DNA of 64,000 nucleotides from Nilaparvata lugens (GCF_014356525.2 NC_052517.1:3230742-3294741), one strand, 5' to 3'; shown: positions 10,885 through 24,426, counted from the stretch's first letter. A program made the numbers and translations. The notes: generated from the sequence alone by a model not told the origin.

Positions 10885-11368
10885 GTGAAATAGAGACTTT
10901 GGGTGAGAGAGTCTCTATCTGGTCCATTACAGAAAACATTTGAGATTTTCCACCGAAAAGAGTGATATAACAATTTATTTTCTCTGGTAACCCAAGCTAT
11001 ACATGGCACACCATTACTATCCATCTCAATTTGAGGTGACACAGATGTAATAGGAGGTGAATGAGGAGGAGGAGAAGGAGGAGAAAGGAGAATGAGGATG
11101 ATGATGATGAGGAGGAGGAGAAGGAGGTGAAGTAGGATGAGGAGGAGGAGAAGGAGGAGAAGTAGGAGGAGGAGGAGGAGGAGGAGGAGCTGTTATTTAT
11201 CTTGAAAAATAACGGCCATTCTATGTACGATGTAACAGTATATGTTCACATTCATCTCTATATAGGTTGAGTATTGCATCGTGTTTATTTAGTGTGAAGG
11301 TATATTATATCTCAATTACAGCGGTAAATTTATATGGTGTAAATTTACATTATTCATTTATATAATAT
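10885..11368. other. GGA-rich microsatellite and AT-rich flank
   Basis: A (GGA)n-rich tract at about 11055-11190 lies between AT-rich sequences. No gene seen. Confidence 0.5.
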
Positions 11369-11512
11369 ACTAGCCGTCAGGCTCGCTTCGCTCGCCTGCA
11401 TTTTTAATTTGAGCATTTTTATCATAAATGTTAGGACAATCCAGTCGGGGGTCCAGACTAAACGTCTGGCTAAACGGATATGGGGAGCGAAGCGAGCCTG
11501 ACGGCTAGTAAT
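11369..11512. repeat. Family G short hairpin copy
   Basis: Inverted ends 'CTAGCCGTCAGGCTCGCTTC' and 'GAAGCGAGCCTGACGGCTAG' enclose about 100 bp. It is a deletion derivative of the longer family G copies at 11746 and 21317. Confidence 0.8.
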
Positions 11513-11745
11513 ATATAATATTCCCAGGTAGTAATATAATATTCAATATGATTCTCTGCAGGCCACTGTTTTCTATAGAAGTGAGTCCATATCAGCAATA
11601 CTTGTATATCTAATATAATAAAACCAATAATTCTTGTTTGGAATAATAAATCATCATATTAGTTGATATAATATATTTTTCAATGGTTGAATGATACATT
11701 TTCAGGATAAATATTGAATATTGTGTTAATTGGTTTTATTACTAC

Positions 11746-12452
11746 ACTAACCGTCAGGCTCCCTTCGCTCGCCATATCCGTCTAGCCAGGGGGCTCCGCC
11801 CCCTGGATTCCTGACTGGATCGTCCAAGAATGAAATCAGCAGGCTCGCTTCGCTCGCCTGCATTTTCATTTGAGCATTTTTATCATATGTTAGGACGAAC
11901 CTGTCGGGGTTCCAGACTGAACGTCCGGCTAAACGGATATGGCGAGCGAAGCGAGCCTGACGGCTAGTAATATAGTATTCCCAGGAATAGCTCTGATTGA
12001 AGTAGCAGTGCCCAATAAATTTTTCCGCGATAAATGCATTTCAATCTTCAACTTGGTGCCAACCTAACAAAGTCAACTCAACTTAATGCCAACCTGACAA
12101 AATTATTAATTTAGTTACCAGTTAACAACTGTTTCGAAGAGGTAGAGATTATAGTTCTATATTAACATATGGTATGGACTCATTTCAATTATAATTAAGA
12201 GAATAAGAAGAATATACATGCTAAAAGACGAACTTTAAACCCTTAAAAACCACCCTTAGAGTTAAAATATTGCCAAAAGATTTCTTAGTGCGTCTCTAAA
12301 GGGCCAACTGAACATACCTACCAAATTTGAACGTTTTTGGTCCGGTAGATTTTTAGTTCTGCGAGTGAGTGAGTGAGTGAGTGAGTCAGTCAGTCAGTCA
12401 GTCAGTCAGTCAGTCAGTGAGTGTGTGCCATTTCGCTTTTATATATATAGAT
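11746..12452 (+). mobile_element. Repeat family G, long copy
   Basis: The 5' part holds a GC-rich hairpin with repeated GGCTCGCTTCGCTCGCC. The middle contains 'AACTTGGTGCCAACCTAACA'. The 3' end carries TTTTGGTCCGGTAGATTTTT, a GAGT/CAGT tetranucleotide run (12361-12420) and then TATATATATAGAT. That 3' end resembles, from memory, 3' ends of RTE-clade LINEs and their SINEs. Non-coding. The second long copy is at 21317-22028. Confidence 0.65.
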
Positions 12453-13156
12453 TTGGATGGACTTAATGAAAGGGATTCAATCCTGGAGTGTTTTTTCTTC
12501 TCATTCTTCTTCTTCCTCTTCTTGTTCTTCTACTTCTTCTTGTTCTTCTACTTCTTCTTGTTCTTCTTCTTCTTCTTCTCCCTCTACTTCATCATCATCA
12601 TCCGGTTGTTTACAGAACTGTATTAATTTCCATTTATGTATGATCATTATCATCTTCATTAGGTGACAAAAGGAGTCACCCTTCTACTCTATTACCTTCA
12701 GTGTTCAATGTTGGGTTTTCAATCTGGATACCATCCTCAAAGAAATACAAATGAGATGTGGATAAGTATCAAGTCTTGAAAATGGCATTAGTAGCCGAAA
12801 TATGTCGTCATTTAAAAAGGGACCCTGTAGCTTCCGCCATCTACCGGCCTAGTTGGGAACTAATCGTTTGAAATCGTCGACCAATGGGAAGAGAGTGAGG
12901 CGGAGCTTATAAGTGGGAGTAGGGACGTGGCTTACCAGTCATTACCGTGGCTTACCAGTTCTTGCTAGTGATTGGTCAGTAACTCAATACGAATCAAAAT
13001 GGTGGATGTACAAGAAAGTTCTGGAAAGTCCCTAAAATGTCTGAATTAATAGGAATTAACGTGGTACATTTACAAAGTTATTCTGAAAAATCCCAAAAGG
13101 TCCCAAGATTCCTGTGTTGTGTCTGAGTCTGCTCGAACATAACTTCACTGATTTTC
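12453..13156. other. Gene-free stretch with a TTC/TTG microsatellite
   Basis: 12505-12600 is (TTC)n-rich. Around 12880-12990 the text CGTGGCTTACCAGT occurs twice, and related words appear inverted at 25970-26030 and 41430-41480, so an old dispersed repeat is likely. No exon recognised. Confidence 0.4.
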
Positions 13157-14491
<1,335 letters not shown>

Positions 14492-14854
14492 TGTAAAATA
14501 TACACAAACTATCACACAATGTCAGCAGAAATGATAGGACTACAGAGTTGCCGATTCTCTGTTACCACCGCCTTCTATATAGTTGATAGTTGAGATTCAA
14601 GTCATCCCCCTAAATCTGATCTGATATTATTACTGTTAATTCTTGTTATTAATTATCAATTATATCTTAAATAAACAAATGCTTATTATTCGTCTTGAGG
14701 ATAGGTTCTCCATTATTTTCAATTATGGATTCTCATAATTCAGATTAAATATTCTGATTGCTCGTCTTAATTTCCTACATAGTGTACAAACAATTTGGCG
14801 ATGATAAGGAGTTGAAGAAGGATGGAGCAATTGTGGAAGGATAGCAACACAAAT
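14492..14854. other. AT-rich stretch, no gene seen
   Basis: No recognisable element or coding segment. Confidence 0.4.
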
Positions 14855-15062
14855 GTCAATCAAATACTGCCATTATAACGTGGACCTCACTAAAGCAATT
14901 AGTGTTCGACAGTATGATACAGTATCATCTCAACTTGATACACAACACCATAATTTGATACAAAACAGGATAGAGCTATCTGCTTTGTCTGATGACAGAC
15001 AAGGATAGCAACAACAATGTTAATCAGGTGCTGACTTTATAACATGGATCTCACCATATTAC
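14855..15062. repeat. Family T single unit plus fragment
   Basis: One unit of the ~150-bp repeat, then a diverged terminus near 15000-15055 that matches the fragments at 1000-1064 and 19790-19850. Confidence 0.65.
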
Positions 15063-15659
15063 TTAATCAAAACGACACCCCTCGAGAATCCAAATGTTAG
15101 ACAATTCCAAACAAATCCTGTTTCGAATTTTGGGGAGTGAAGAGGTCAAATCCAGCAAACTGTCAGTATCCCTCATAAAGTAACAACACTGCTTCCCATT
15201 TAACCTATACTGACAGTTTTAAGTGAAATCTTTCTTTAGCAGATACTACTTTCTAGAGACAGTATTGCTCATGTACAACATCGATGCTCCCCATCTAGTA
15301 GATGGTGACAGTAGAAAGTGAATCCCAGGATAACAGGTATTTCATTTTCAGCAAGCTCTGTCAAATTCGCAGCAAACAGAGTGCAACAATCCTGTCAACA
15401 TTTACATAACAGTGCTGCCAGCCACCGAGAATTATTCCCTGTTTATCTGTGAGAAAATTCCCTCGATGGTTCTCGGTTTTCCCTTTCGAAGTTTGATTGG
15501 AACTTTCTGTACTAGTTTGAAAAATATTCCCAAGTATCTGGGAATATTTGATACTCTTATCTCACCATTTTTATATATTTTATACTCTTGATCCTCACCA
15601 AAGAGCTTAGAGGAAAGGTAGTATTAGAAGATATATGCCATGGCTTGTATAGTTCATTC
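15063..15659. other. Unassigned stretch
   Basis: Mixed-composition sequence with TGACAGTTT/CTGTCAGTAT words also seen near 22800-22960 and 48980-49100, so it may be an old repeat. No coding segment recognised. Confidence 0.35.
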
Positions 15660-15914
15660 AAAGTTTGCAAGTTTTTTTATTAAATTATGGTGTTGTGTGT
15701 CAAGCTGAGATGATACTGTATCATTTGTAGAGATAACATAGGGAAAAGAATATAGCATAAGAAGATATCCCATGGTTTGTAGAACCATTGTTTGAGAAAA
15801 GATAGCATATTAGGAAGTTGAGAAGATACTGTATCAAATTGTGTTGATAATGTATCATATTGTGTTGATACTGTATCATTTATCGTGATATACCATTGTA
15901 AAGGACCGTTATGT
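15660..15914. repeat. Flank of satellite with TGATACTGTATCA motifs
   Basis: It contains several copies of GATACTGTATCAT and 'AAGATATCCCATGG'. The same words flank the reverse-orientation satellite at 45415-45860. Confidence 0.55.
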
Positions 15915-17695
15915 TGCAAATGTGACTGTTAACTGAAGCCGATAGTCCTAGTAGTTGTTTTTGGTGAAGCTATGTGACGCTGGTATTCTCTCATACTACT
16001 TTTGGTAGAGAGTTAGTGGGGAGGATATTTTTAATATTCTTTCCGAAGAATGGACATTGATATGTCCAAAGCTCCGCCAATTTATGTAGATGCATAACAA
16101 TTTAATATTATTATCTATAGTTATTATATTACAAATTGATTTTTCATATCATATACAGTTCAATAATTATTTTCTTAGTCTATATTATCTAAATTCATCT
16201 ATAATTTTGCTGTATTGTAAGCTATTGTATATAAGTGTGTATAAGCCAGTATATATTGTAATCTACATAAATAAAGTACTCAATCAATCAATCAATCAAT
16301 ACTGTGCCCTTCTTACACTCTTACACTCCCAACACCACACTAATAATAGACAGTGTATAGGGTGTCTATGTTGCAAATGTGAGTGTTAACTGAAGCCGAT
16401 AGTCCTAGTAGTTGTTTTTGGTGAAGCTATGTGACGCTGGTAGTCTCTCATACTGTGCCCTTCTTACACTCTTACACTCCCAACAACACACTAATAATAG
16501 ACAGTGTATAGGGTGTCTATGTTGCAAATGTGAGTGTTAACTGAAGCCGATAGTCCTAGTAGTTGTTTTTGGTGAAGCTATGTGACGCTGGTAGTCTCTC
16601 ATACTGTGCCCTTCTTACACTCTTACACTCCCAACAACACACTAATAATAGACAGTGTATAGGGTGTCTATGTTGCAAATGTGAGTGTTAACTGAAGCCG
16701 ATAGTCCTAGTAGTTGTTTTTGGTGAAGCTATGTGATGCTGGTAGTCTCTCATACTGTGCCCTTTTTACACTCTTACACTCCCAACAACACACTAATAAT
16801 AGACAGTGTATAGGGTGTCTATGTTGCAAATGTGAGTGTTTACTGAAGCCGATAGTCCTAGTAGTTGTTTTTGGTGAAGCTATGTGACGCTGGTAGTCTC
16901 TTATACTGTGCCCTTCTTACACTCTTACACTTCCACCAACACAATAATAAAAGAAAGTGTATAGGGTGTCTATGTTGCAAATGTGAGTGTTAACTGAAGC
17001 CGATAGTCCTAGTAGTTGTTTTTGGTGAAGCTATGTGATGCTGGTAGTCTCTCATACTGTGCCCTTTTTACACTCTTACACTCCCAACAACACACTAATA
17101 ATAGACAGTGTATAGGGTGTCTATGTTGCAAATGTGAGTGTTTACTGAAGCCGATAGTCCTAGTAGTTGTTTTTGGTGAAGCTATGTGACGCTGGTAGTC
17201 TCTTATACTGTGCCCTTCTTACACTCTTACACTTCCACCAACACAATAATAAAAGAAAGTGTATAGGGTGTCTATGTTGCAAATGTGAGTGTTAACTGAA
17301 GCCGATAGTCCTAGTAGTTGTTTTTGGTGAAGCTATGTGACGCTGGTAGTCTCTCATACTGTGCCCTTCTTACACTCTTACACTCCCAACAACACACTAA
17401 TAATAGACAGTGTATAGGGTGTCTATGTTGCAAATGTGAGTGTTAACTGAAGCCGATAGTCCTAGTAGTTGTTTTTGGTGAAGCTATGTGACGCTGGTAG
17501 TCTCTCATACTGTGCCCTTCTCACAATCTTACACTCCCAACAACACACTAATAATAGACAGTGTATAGGGTGTCTATGTTGCAAATGTGAGTGTTAACTG
17601 AAGCCGATTTGTCCTAGTAGTTGTTTTTGGTGAAGCTATGTGATGCTGGTAATCTCATACTGTGCCCTTCTTACACTCTCACACTCCCAACAGAC
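15915..17695. repeat. ~151-bp satellite array (about 10 units) interrupted by a family A copy
   Basis: Each unit contains 'TGAAGCCGATAGTCCTAGTA', 'GTTTTTGGTGAAGCTATGTG' and 'CTGTGCCCTTCTTACACTC'. Successive copies of the last word start about 150 bp apart from 16300 to 17660. Units differ by a few substitutions. A variant pair with 'TTCCACCAACACAATAATAA' recurs at 16930 and 17230, which suggests a higher-order period of two units. A family A insertion at 16004-16299 splits the first unit. Confidence 0.95.
16004..16299 (+). mobile_element. Repeat family A, full copy inserted in the satellite
   Basis: It runs from GGTAGAGAGTTAGTGGGGAG to AATAAAGTACTCAATCAATC. The satellite word CATACT precedes it and ATACTGTGCCC follows it, so ATACT is probably the target duplication. 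Confidence 0.85.
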
Positions 17696-18128
17696 AGTAG
17701 TCGACAGTAATCGGCTTGAGTTAACAATAAATCGGCTTATTTGAACCAAACTAATCATCATTCATTCCCCACGCACAAGCCTAGGGCTTATAAGACATCA
17801 TCCTCAACCCAAAAAAAAACAAAAATTTGCATTGGTACACATTTTTATCCCCAAATAATTCTTGTTGTATCATTCACCAGCAGAGTTCCCTCCAAATTTT
17901 CCTTTTAAAACCCTAAAAAACTATGCAGTTTCCCGAAAAAATTCCCGTGTTCCCTCCAAATTTCTCTTTTCAAACCCTAAATACTATCCAGTTTCCTCCA
18001 AAATTCCCTCTTAAACTCCAAAAACTCCCGCGAAAATTCCCACGCACCGCTCACACTGTGTATACCAAACCTATCAGAATAATTTGTTATGACATAAGTT
18101 TGACATTTCGTTCAATAAACAACATGGG
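17696..18128. other. Gene-free stretch after the satellite
   Basis: It contains a twice-repeated 'TTCCCTCCAAATTT' segment (17885-18000). No recognisable protein in the open frame across it. Confidence 0.4.
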
Positions 18129-18490
18129 TCAAATGGGATGTGCTCGGGAGAGAGAGAGAGTGCTAGAGAGAGAGAGATACACAGAGAGGCAGAGTGAAAG
18201 GGAGAGGGTGAGAAAGAAATAGAGGGAGAGTAAGAGGGAGTGATAAAGAGAGATATATAATGAGAAATAGACAGAGAGTGATAGAGTGGGAGAGAAATAG
18301 GGAGAGAAGAAAGAAGAGACAGAAAGTGAGTGAGTGGGAGAAGGTAAGAGAGAAATAGAGTGAGAGAGAATGATAAGGAGAGATAGGTAATGAGAAATAG
18401 AGAAAGAGTGATAGAGAGTGAGTGAGTGAGAAAGTGGAGAAAGAGATGTTATGAAGAGAGAGAGAGAGTGTGAGTGAGAGAGACAGTATT
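18129..18490. repeat. GA-rich low-complexity tract
   Basis: Long irregular (GA)n and GAGT sequence. The frames across it are Ser/Leu- or Arg/Glu-rich artefacts. Confidence 0.85.
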
Positions 18491-19044
18491 GATGAAGTGG
18501 CGAAGGGATAAAACTCAATTTAGCCCTGTCAAAAAGTGTCATCACGTGGAGGGAGTTCAATGTGTGGGTATTTTCGGAATATTGTTTTAGGTCTATTTTA
18601 GTCCTAGCTATTACTTTTGTTGAGCCTCTGTATATCGTTATCAGAATGTCTACGTGGAAAATCGCTGTAGAGAGGTAATCGGTACCTCATTTAACAGATA
18701 CATTATTACTAGTAGTACTGTGAACAGTAGACCTCACGCAGTTTTTTCATCCACAAGCATCTTGTGACATCTGTTTACTGGCCTCTACAGACATCTGTGT
18801 AAATGACGGTATATCTGATCTGATATTTATTGTTCATTCTTGTTGTTAATGAGATAAAAATAATATTATGTTAAAATTGTTCATAATATGTACTATATTA
18901 TGTTAATATAAATAATATTCTATTTCGAATGTTATATTCATCAAGGTAACACCTTCACATGATCTACTAATGAATTTCCGAAATTAACATTGAATATTTT
19001 GTTGGTTCATCATATTTCTCCACATATTGTTAGTAATGTGATCT

Positions 19045-19620
19045 ATAAAGGTGCGTACAGATATACGTGCCGCAAACATGAGCAATTCACTTTTAATCAG
19101 CTGACTATATCTTACAGAAGCGGTAAGATACAGATATACTAGTTGTTCTGTGAACAGTAGACCTCACGCAGTATTCTCATTCACAAGTACCTGATTGAAA
19201 CTATAAACCTGATGAAATACAGCAATAGACTGGCTTCTCCACACATATCTGTGTAATCACTTGTCAGCTGATTTATGATGAATAATTCTAGAGTCTGATT
19301 TTACTCTAATATAGGCGTATGAATGAGGCTCCTTTTTCCTTTTATATTATCCTTGTGATGGAAAATTTCCAAAAACCTTGTATATACGTCGACGCGCAAT
19401 TTAAAAAGAAACATACCTGTCAAATTTCATGGAAATCTATTACCGCGTTTCGCCGTAAATTCGCAACATATAAACATTTAAAGATTTGAACATTAAGAGA
19501 AATGCCAAACCGTCTACTTGAATCTCAGACCTCACTTCGTTCGGTCAAAAAAGCTTGGTATCAGCTGATTAAAAGTGAATTGCTCATGTTTGCGGCACGT
19601 AAATCTGTACGAACCTTTAT
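19045..19620. mobile_element. MITE (ends AAAGGTGCGTACAGAT) split by family C
   Basis: The left arm 19047-19105 and the right arm 19562-19620 are reverse complements, with words such as 'GTGCCGCAAACATGAGCAAT'. Family C fills 19138-19547, so the original element was only about 165 bp, nearly all TIR. Confidence 0.8.
19138..19547 (-). mobile_element. Repeat family C, single-block copy
   Basis: About 410 bp from ACTAGTTGTTCTGTGAACAG to CACTTCGTTCGGTCAA. It is inserted in the MITE at 19045-19620. Confidence 0.75.
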
Positions 19621-19872
19621 ATCTCAAATATAACTATTTTATTCGTCAAGGTAATTATGTTTTTTTCATGATTCGATTAGAGATTTTCATAATTTAGATT
19701 GAATATTGAGTAATTCATCATATTTTATATACTCTACAAACAGTTTGGCAACAGTTCAGAGTTGGAAAGGAATAGAGCTATCTGATTAGTCTAATGACAG
19801 ACAAGGATAGCAACACCAATGTTAATCAAGTGCTGACTTTATAACGTGTCAGACGTGAATCTAGTTGTAATC

Positions 19873-20009
19873 CAGGGGCCTGTTTCATAAAAATTTAGAA
19901 GTCGTGTAATACAGGAACAGCTGATTTTATCGGCTATATTGAGCATGCAATTGGAATGGTGATTCTCCTGTATTACAGGACTTGTAACTTTTATGAAACA
20001 GGCCCCTGG
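19873..20009. mobile_element. Palindromic MITE (CCAGGGGCCTGTTTCATAAA ends)
   Basis: 137 bp whose two halves are inverted copies: CCAGGGGCCTGTTTCATAAA on the left, TTTTATGAAACAGGCCCCTGG on the right, and CTGTATTACAGGA-type words inside. Non-coding. Confidence 0.85.
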
Positions 20010-20227
20010 TCATAATATTGCCAGGTTTTATAATAGAGTGTAGAGTGTATAGGTCTTATAATAAAGTGTATATAGTGTTGCTGGGTTTCATAATAGAGTG
20101 TAATAATTTTGTTTTATAACAGAGGTGTATTGTATTATACAGAATAGACCAAACTGAACCTAACTATGAATGAATCGGAAAAAAACTGAGATAAATCCAA
20201 GTTTCATATATTATGATCTATATTATA

Positions 20228-20442
20228 ATGAGGTCCACGTTATAATGGCAGTGAAGAAAGATAAGTGAATAGCGATGCCGATTTTTTGCATTAATTAATT
20301 ATATTTCTACACTGGCAAAAACATAATTGGCATCGTTGTGGACCTAGAAAAGGATAGTACCACCGACTTTGTCGAATGATAGACAAGGATAGCAAAACCA
20401 AAGTCGATCAAATACTGTCATTATAACGTGGACCTCACTATA
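20228..20442. mobile_element. MITE family T, complete copy 2
   Basis: Both TIRs (GAGGTCCACGTTATAATGG and its inverse) and the same interior as 3738-3958. Confidence 0.85.
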
Positions 20443-20659
20443 GCAGAACGTTGCCGAACCTCTGTCTTGTCAATGCATTCTATAGACGGTAGCTGATACA
20501 GGTTTATCGGTGTTATATTAACTGTTCATTCTAGTTCAAGATAATATATTATATTTTATTAAGCAAAAAATTATACTTTTCAGTAATTTCATGATATGAA
20601 TTTTCATATCTAAGATGAAATATTTTGTTCAATAATTATCAATTCTACATTGTTGAAAG

Positions 20660-20790
20660 ACGATCTGTTGCTCTGGCAACAGAGCAAAGCGAGAGAGAGA
20701 TAGCGCTATCCGCTTTGTGGAATGATAGACAAGGATAGCAACACCATTTCTAATCAAAAACTGTCATTAAAATGTGGACCTCACTATAGT
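20660..20790. repeat. Family T half element
   Basis: It contains 'CGCTATCCGCTTTGTGGAAT' and one T terminus ending CTCACTATAG. The reverse form recurs at 58330-58470 and 58845-58963. Confidence 0.65.
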
Positions 20791-20891
20791 TATGAAATCC
20801 AATCCAATGTTACTATCTATCACTCTATGTCTCTCTCATCCTCACTCTCTCTCTCTCTCTCTCTCTCATGTCTCATGTCTTTCATGTCTCT

Positions 20892-21125
20892 CTGATATGT
20901 CCAAAAGCTCCGCCAATTTATGTAGAAGCATAACAATATAATATCTATAGTTATTATATTACAAATTACTTTTTCATATCATATACAGTTCAATAATTAT
21001 TTTCTTAGTCTATATTATGTAAATTCATCTATAATGTTGCTGTATTGTAAGCTATTGTATATAAGTGTATAAGCCAGTTTATATTGTAATCTACATAAAT
21101 AAAGTACTCAATCAATCAATCAATA
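20892..21125 (+). mobile_element. Repeat family A, 5'-truncated copy
   Basis: It starts at TGATATGTCC and ends with AATAAAGTACTC and a (AATC)n tail. Confidence 0.8.
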
Positions 21126-21183
21126 AATCAGTTTCAAATGAATCTGGTCATGAATGATACAGTGTTTAGGCCTACTTTATAAT

Positions 21184-22783
21184 ATCGGGGCACCGAGCTT
21201 CGCTAGATATTTGTTACAAAATATTTATAAACAGAACACAATTCTTTAAAATGATTGGGGAAGGACTAACAGGCACAGCCAAAAACTGTTTCTTCCCCGA
21301 ATTTCGATTTATATACTACTAGCCGTTAGGCTCGCTTCGCTCGCCATATCCGTCTAGCCAGGGGGCTCTGCCCCCCTGGACCACCGTCTGGATCGTTCAG
21401 GAATGAGAACAGCAGGCTCGCTTCGCTCGCCTGCATTTTTCATTTGAGCATTTTTATCATATGTTAGGAGAATCCAGTCGGGGGTCCAGACTAAACGTCT
21501 TGCTAAGCGGATATGGCGAGCGAAGGGAGCCTGACGGCTAGTAATATAATATTCCCAGGATTGAAGTAGCAGTGCCCAATCAATTATTTTTCCGCGATAA
21601 ATGCATTTAAATCTTCAACTTGGTGCCAACCTAACAAAGTGAACTCAACTTAATGCCAACCTGACAAAATTATTAATTATTAATTTAGTTGCCAGTTAAC
21701 AACTGTTTCGAAGAGGTACTCTCTCTAGATTATAGTTCTATAGTAACATATGATATGGAAATTCCAATTATAATTAAGAGATTGAGAGAAGAAGAATATA
21801 CATGCTAAAAGACGAACTTCAAACCCTTAAAAACAACCCTTAGAGTTAAAATATTGCCAAAAGATTTCTTAGTGCGCCTCTAAAGGGCCAACTGAACATA
21901 CCTACCAAATTTAAACGTTTTTGGTCCGGTAGATTTTTAGTTCTGCGAGTGAGTGAGTGAGTGAGTGAGTGAGTCAGTCAGTCAGTCAGTCAGTGAGTGA
22001 GTGCCATTTCGCTTTTATATATATAGATAAATAGTCCAGAAAGTAGGTTATGTTCCATACACTTGAATTCAGGTTCAATTTTCAGTCCAAACATTTAAAA
22101 ACAAAAAAGTTTTAATTTAGATTATTACAAACAAAATTGAATAACACTCACTAATCACTTAAAATTGTCAAATAATGAATAACTTTGGAAATCATGATAT
22201 ACTCTAGTTTAGAATGATTATAATGTCATGTCAGCAAATCAGATTATTTTGATCAAGTCGATTAAAATTTATAGATATTTCACACTGATTGATTACACAT
22301 CTGTAAATAATTCTGTCTCTCTCCCACACATGCATCTTCTGTTCCGACAGACGACGAAATTATCATCTGTTTTTCCAATGATGAATAATTGTTATACTTT
22401 TCATGTCCTTCAGCGAGTTTTCCCAGGGATGAGACCTAGTGTAAGCGAATTTTTATATCATAAACCTACTATGTTCCAAATTTCGTGGAAATCGTTGGAG
22501 CCGTTTTCGAGATCCGTTGAAGATAAATAATCAGATATAAAAATATAAACACGACGAAATTATCATCTGTTTTTCCAAGGATGAATAATTGTTATACTTT
22601 TCATGTCCTTCAGCGAGTTTCCCCAGGGATGAGACCTAGTGTAAGCGAATTTTTATATCATAAACCTACTATGTTCCAAATTTCATGAAAATCGTTGGAG
22701 CCGTTTTCGAGATCCGTTGAACATAAATAACCAGATATAAAAATATAAACAGATACACAGAAATTGCTCGCTTAATATAATAG
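21184..22783 (+). mobile_element. Repeat family R (RTE-like 3' end) split by family G
   Basis: The first part is 21184-21316 and the second is 22029-22783, with family G between them. The copy at 47529-48288 shows the same text uninterrupted. The 3' portion has 'TTCCAAATTTCGTGGAAATC', GTTGGAGCCGTTTTCGAGAT and a TTGCTCGCTTAATATAATAG end, a style I associate from memory with RTE-clade LINE 3' ends. A ~200-bp block (about 22345-22540) is tandemly repeated at 22550-22745. No intact frame. Confidence 0.65.
21317..22028 (+). mobile_element. Repeat family G, long copy inserted in family R
   Basis: It has the same order as 11746-12452: GCTTCG hairpin, 'GGTGCCAACCTAACAAAG', a GAGT/CAGT run and a TATATATATAGAT end. 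Confidence 0.75.
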
Positions 22784-23780
22784 GGTTGTTTTCGTAATGT
22801 CAGTATGCCTTATAAATCTACATCAGTGTTTTATATTCAGCCAATCCTGCCAAATTCAAATGAATCTGGTTTGAAATAGGATAGTGACCACTGTCAGTAT
22901 TGCTTATGAATTAATATCAGTGCTTCTCAATATGACCGATAGTGACAGATTGTAGTGAGACGAGGATGGAGTGAACATCATGATAGATGCATGTGCAGGT
23001 CTATTTTATTGATCCCCTAGGACCTTTGTGATGTCTGTTTTAGCTCTAATTTGCTGCTGATGTGAGAGACAATTGGATGGGGAAAGATGAGAAGAGGGAG
23101 GAAGAGAGAGAGAGAGAGAGAGAGAGAAAGGGAGAGCGGAGAGCGGAGTTAGGACACCAAGTCCTCTTTGTCACACAACTCTTATGAGAGGGAGAGAGAG
23201 AGAGAGAGAGAGTATGTGTGTGTGTGAGAGAGAGAAATTTATTTATTTTATAGTATTATATAATGCATTTTTTAAGGACGGAGATTATGACGTAAGGGTC
23301 TCTCTGCAATACAAATTTTTGCATCAAAAATTACAATTCCTTACAGATAAGTAGCAAAATAGAATTTTCACTGAGAAATTAGAAAACATTGAGGAAAAAT
23401 CAGAGAGAGACAGACAGGGTGAGAATGAGAGGAAGAAAGAGAAAAAGAGAAAGAAGATTGAGAAAGAGGAGAGAGATAGAGGGAGGAATGAAACAAAAAA
23501 GATGATAGTTGGAATTGGGGTTTAGCTTGATAGAATTGTCACGTGTTAGAGAATATGACAAGAAGAGTGTATATCAATTTGGATAACATAAGATTTTTAT
23601 GAGGGGAGAGAGAGAGATAGATAGATAGAGACGATGATAGAAGTGAGGAGGATAGATGATGAAAGATACAAAGATGGATTAAAAAGTAGAGAGAGTGAAA
23701 GAGTCATTGAGAAGAATAGAGAAAATGAGTTGGATTGGAGAAAGCCGGAGTAAAAGAGAGTGAGAGAGAGTTCGTTAATG
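22784..23780. other. GA-rich gene-free stretch
   Basis: 23090-23760 is dominated by (GA)n and GAGA-rich sequence, with a short family-B-like patch at about 23148-23175. No exon recognised. Confidence 0.5.
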
Positions 23781-24061
23781 ATTGATTGATTGAGTACTTT
23801 ATTTATGTAGAATACAATAATACTGGCTTATACACTTATATACAATAGCTCACAATACAGCAAAATTAAAGATGAATTTACATAATATAGACTAAGAAAA
23901 TAATTATTGAACTGTATATGATATGAAAAAGTAATTTGTAATATAATAACTATAGGTAATTATATTGTTATGCATGTACATAAATTGGCGGAGCTTTGGA
24001 CATATCAACGTCCATTCCTCGGAAACAATATTCAAAATATCCTCCCCACTAACTCTCTACC
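23781..24061 (-). mobile_element. Repeat family A, full copy
   Basis: Tail (ATTG)n at the left edge and the 5' end 'CTCCCCACTAACTCTCTACC' at the right. Confidence 0.85.
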
Positions 24062-24426
24062 AGAAAATGAGAGACAGAGAGAGAGAGAGTGTGTGTGTGT
24101 TAAGAGATAGAAAAAGGGTGAGAGTATGACAGGATGAAATAAACAAGAGTATGTTGATGTAGGTGTGTGTAGCACATTCATTGGCTAATTAACGCGTTCC
24201 AAAGGTTTGTTCTATTTTTGTGCTGTACCTACACTGTTCTGTTCCATTATTCTTCATCAGCTTTGTTACTCCACTCCATTTGCTTTGTTCATCTGCTTCC
24301 ACTTCATGTTCTTTTTCTCCATTGTTTTTTTTTGGTTCAGTACTTACATTTCACCAAAGAGTATCCCTAAGAGGATCACTAAGTATATCTAGTAATACTA
24401 AGTATCTTAATACTAGTATTCCTAAG

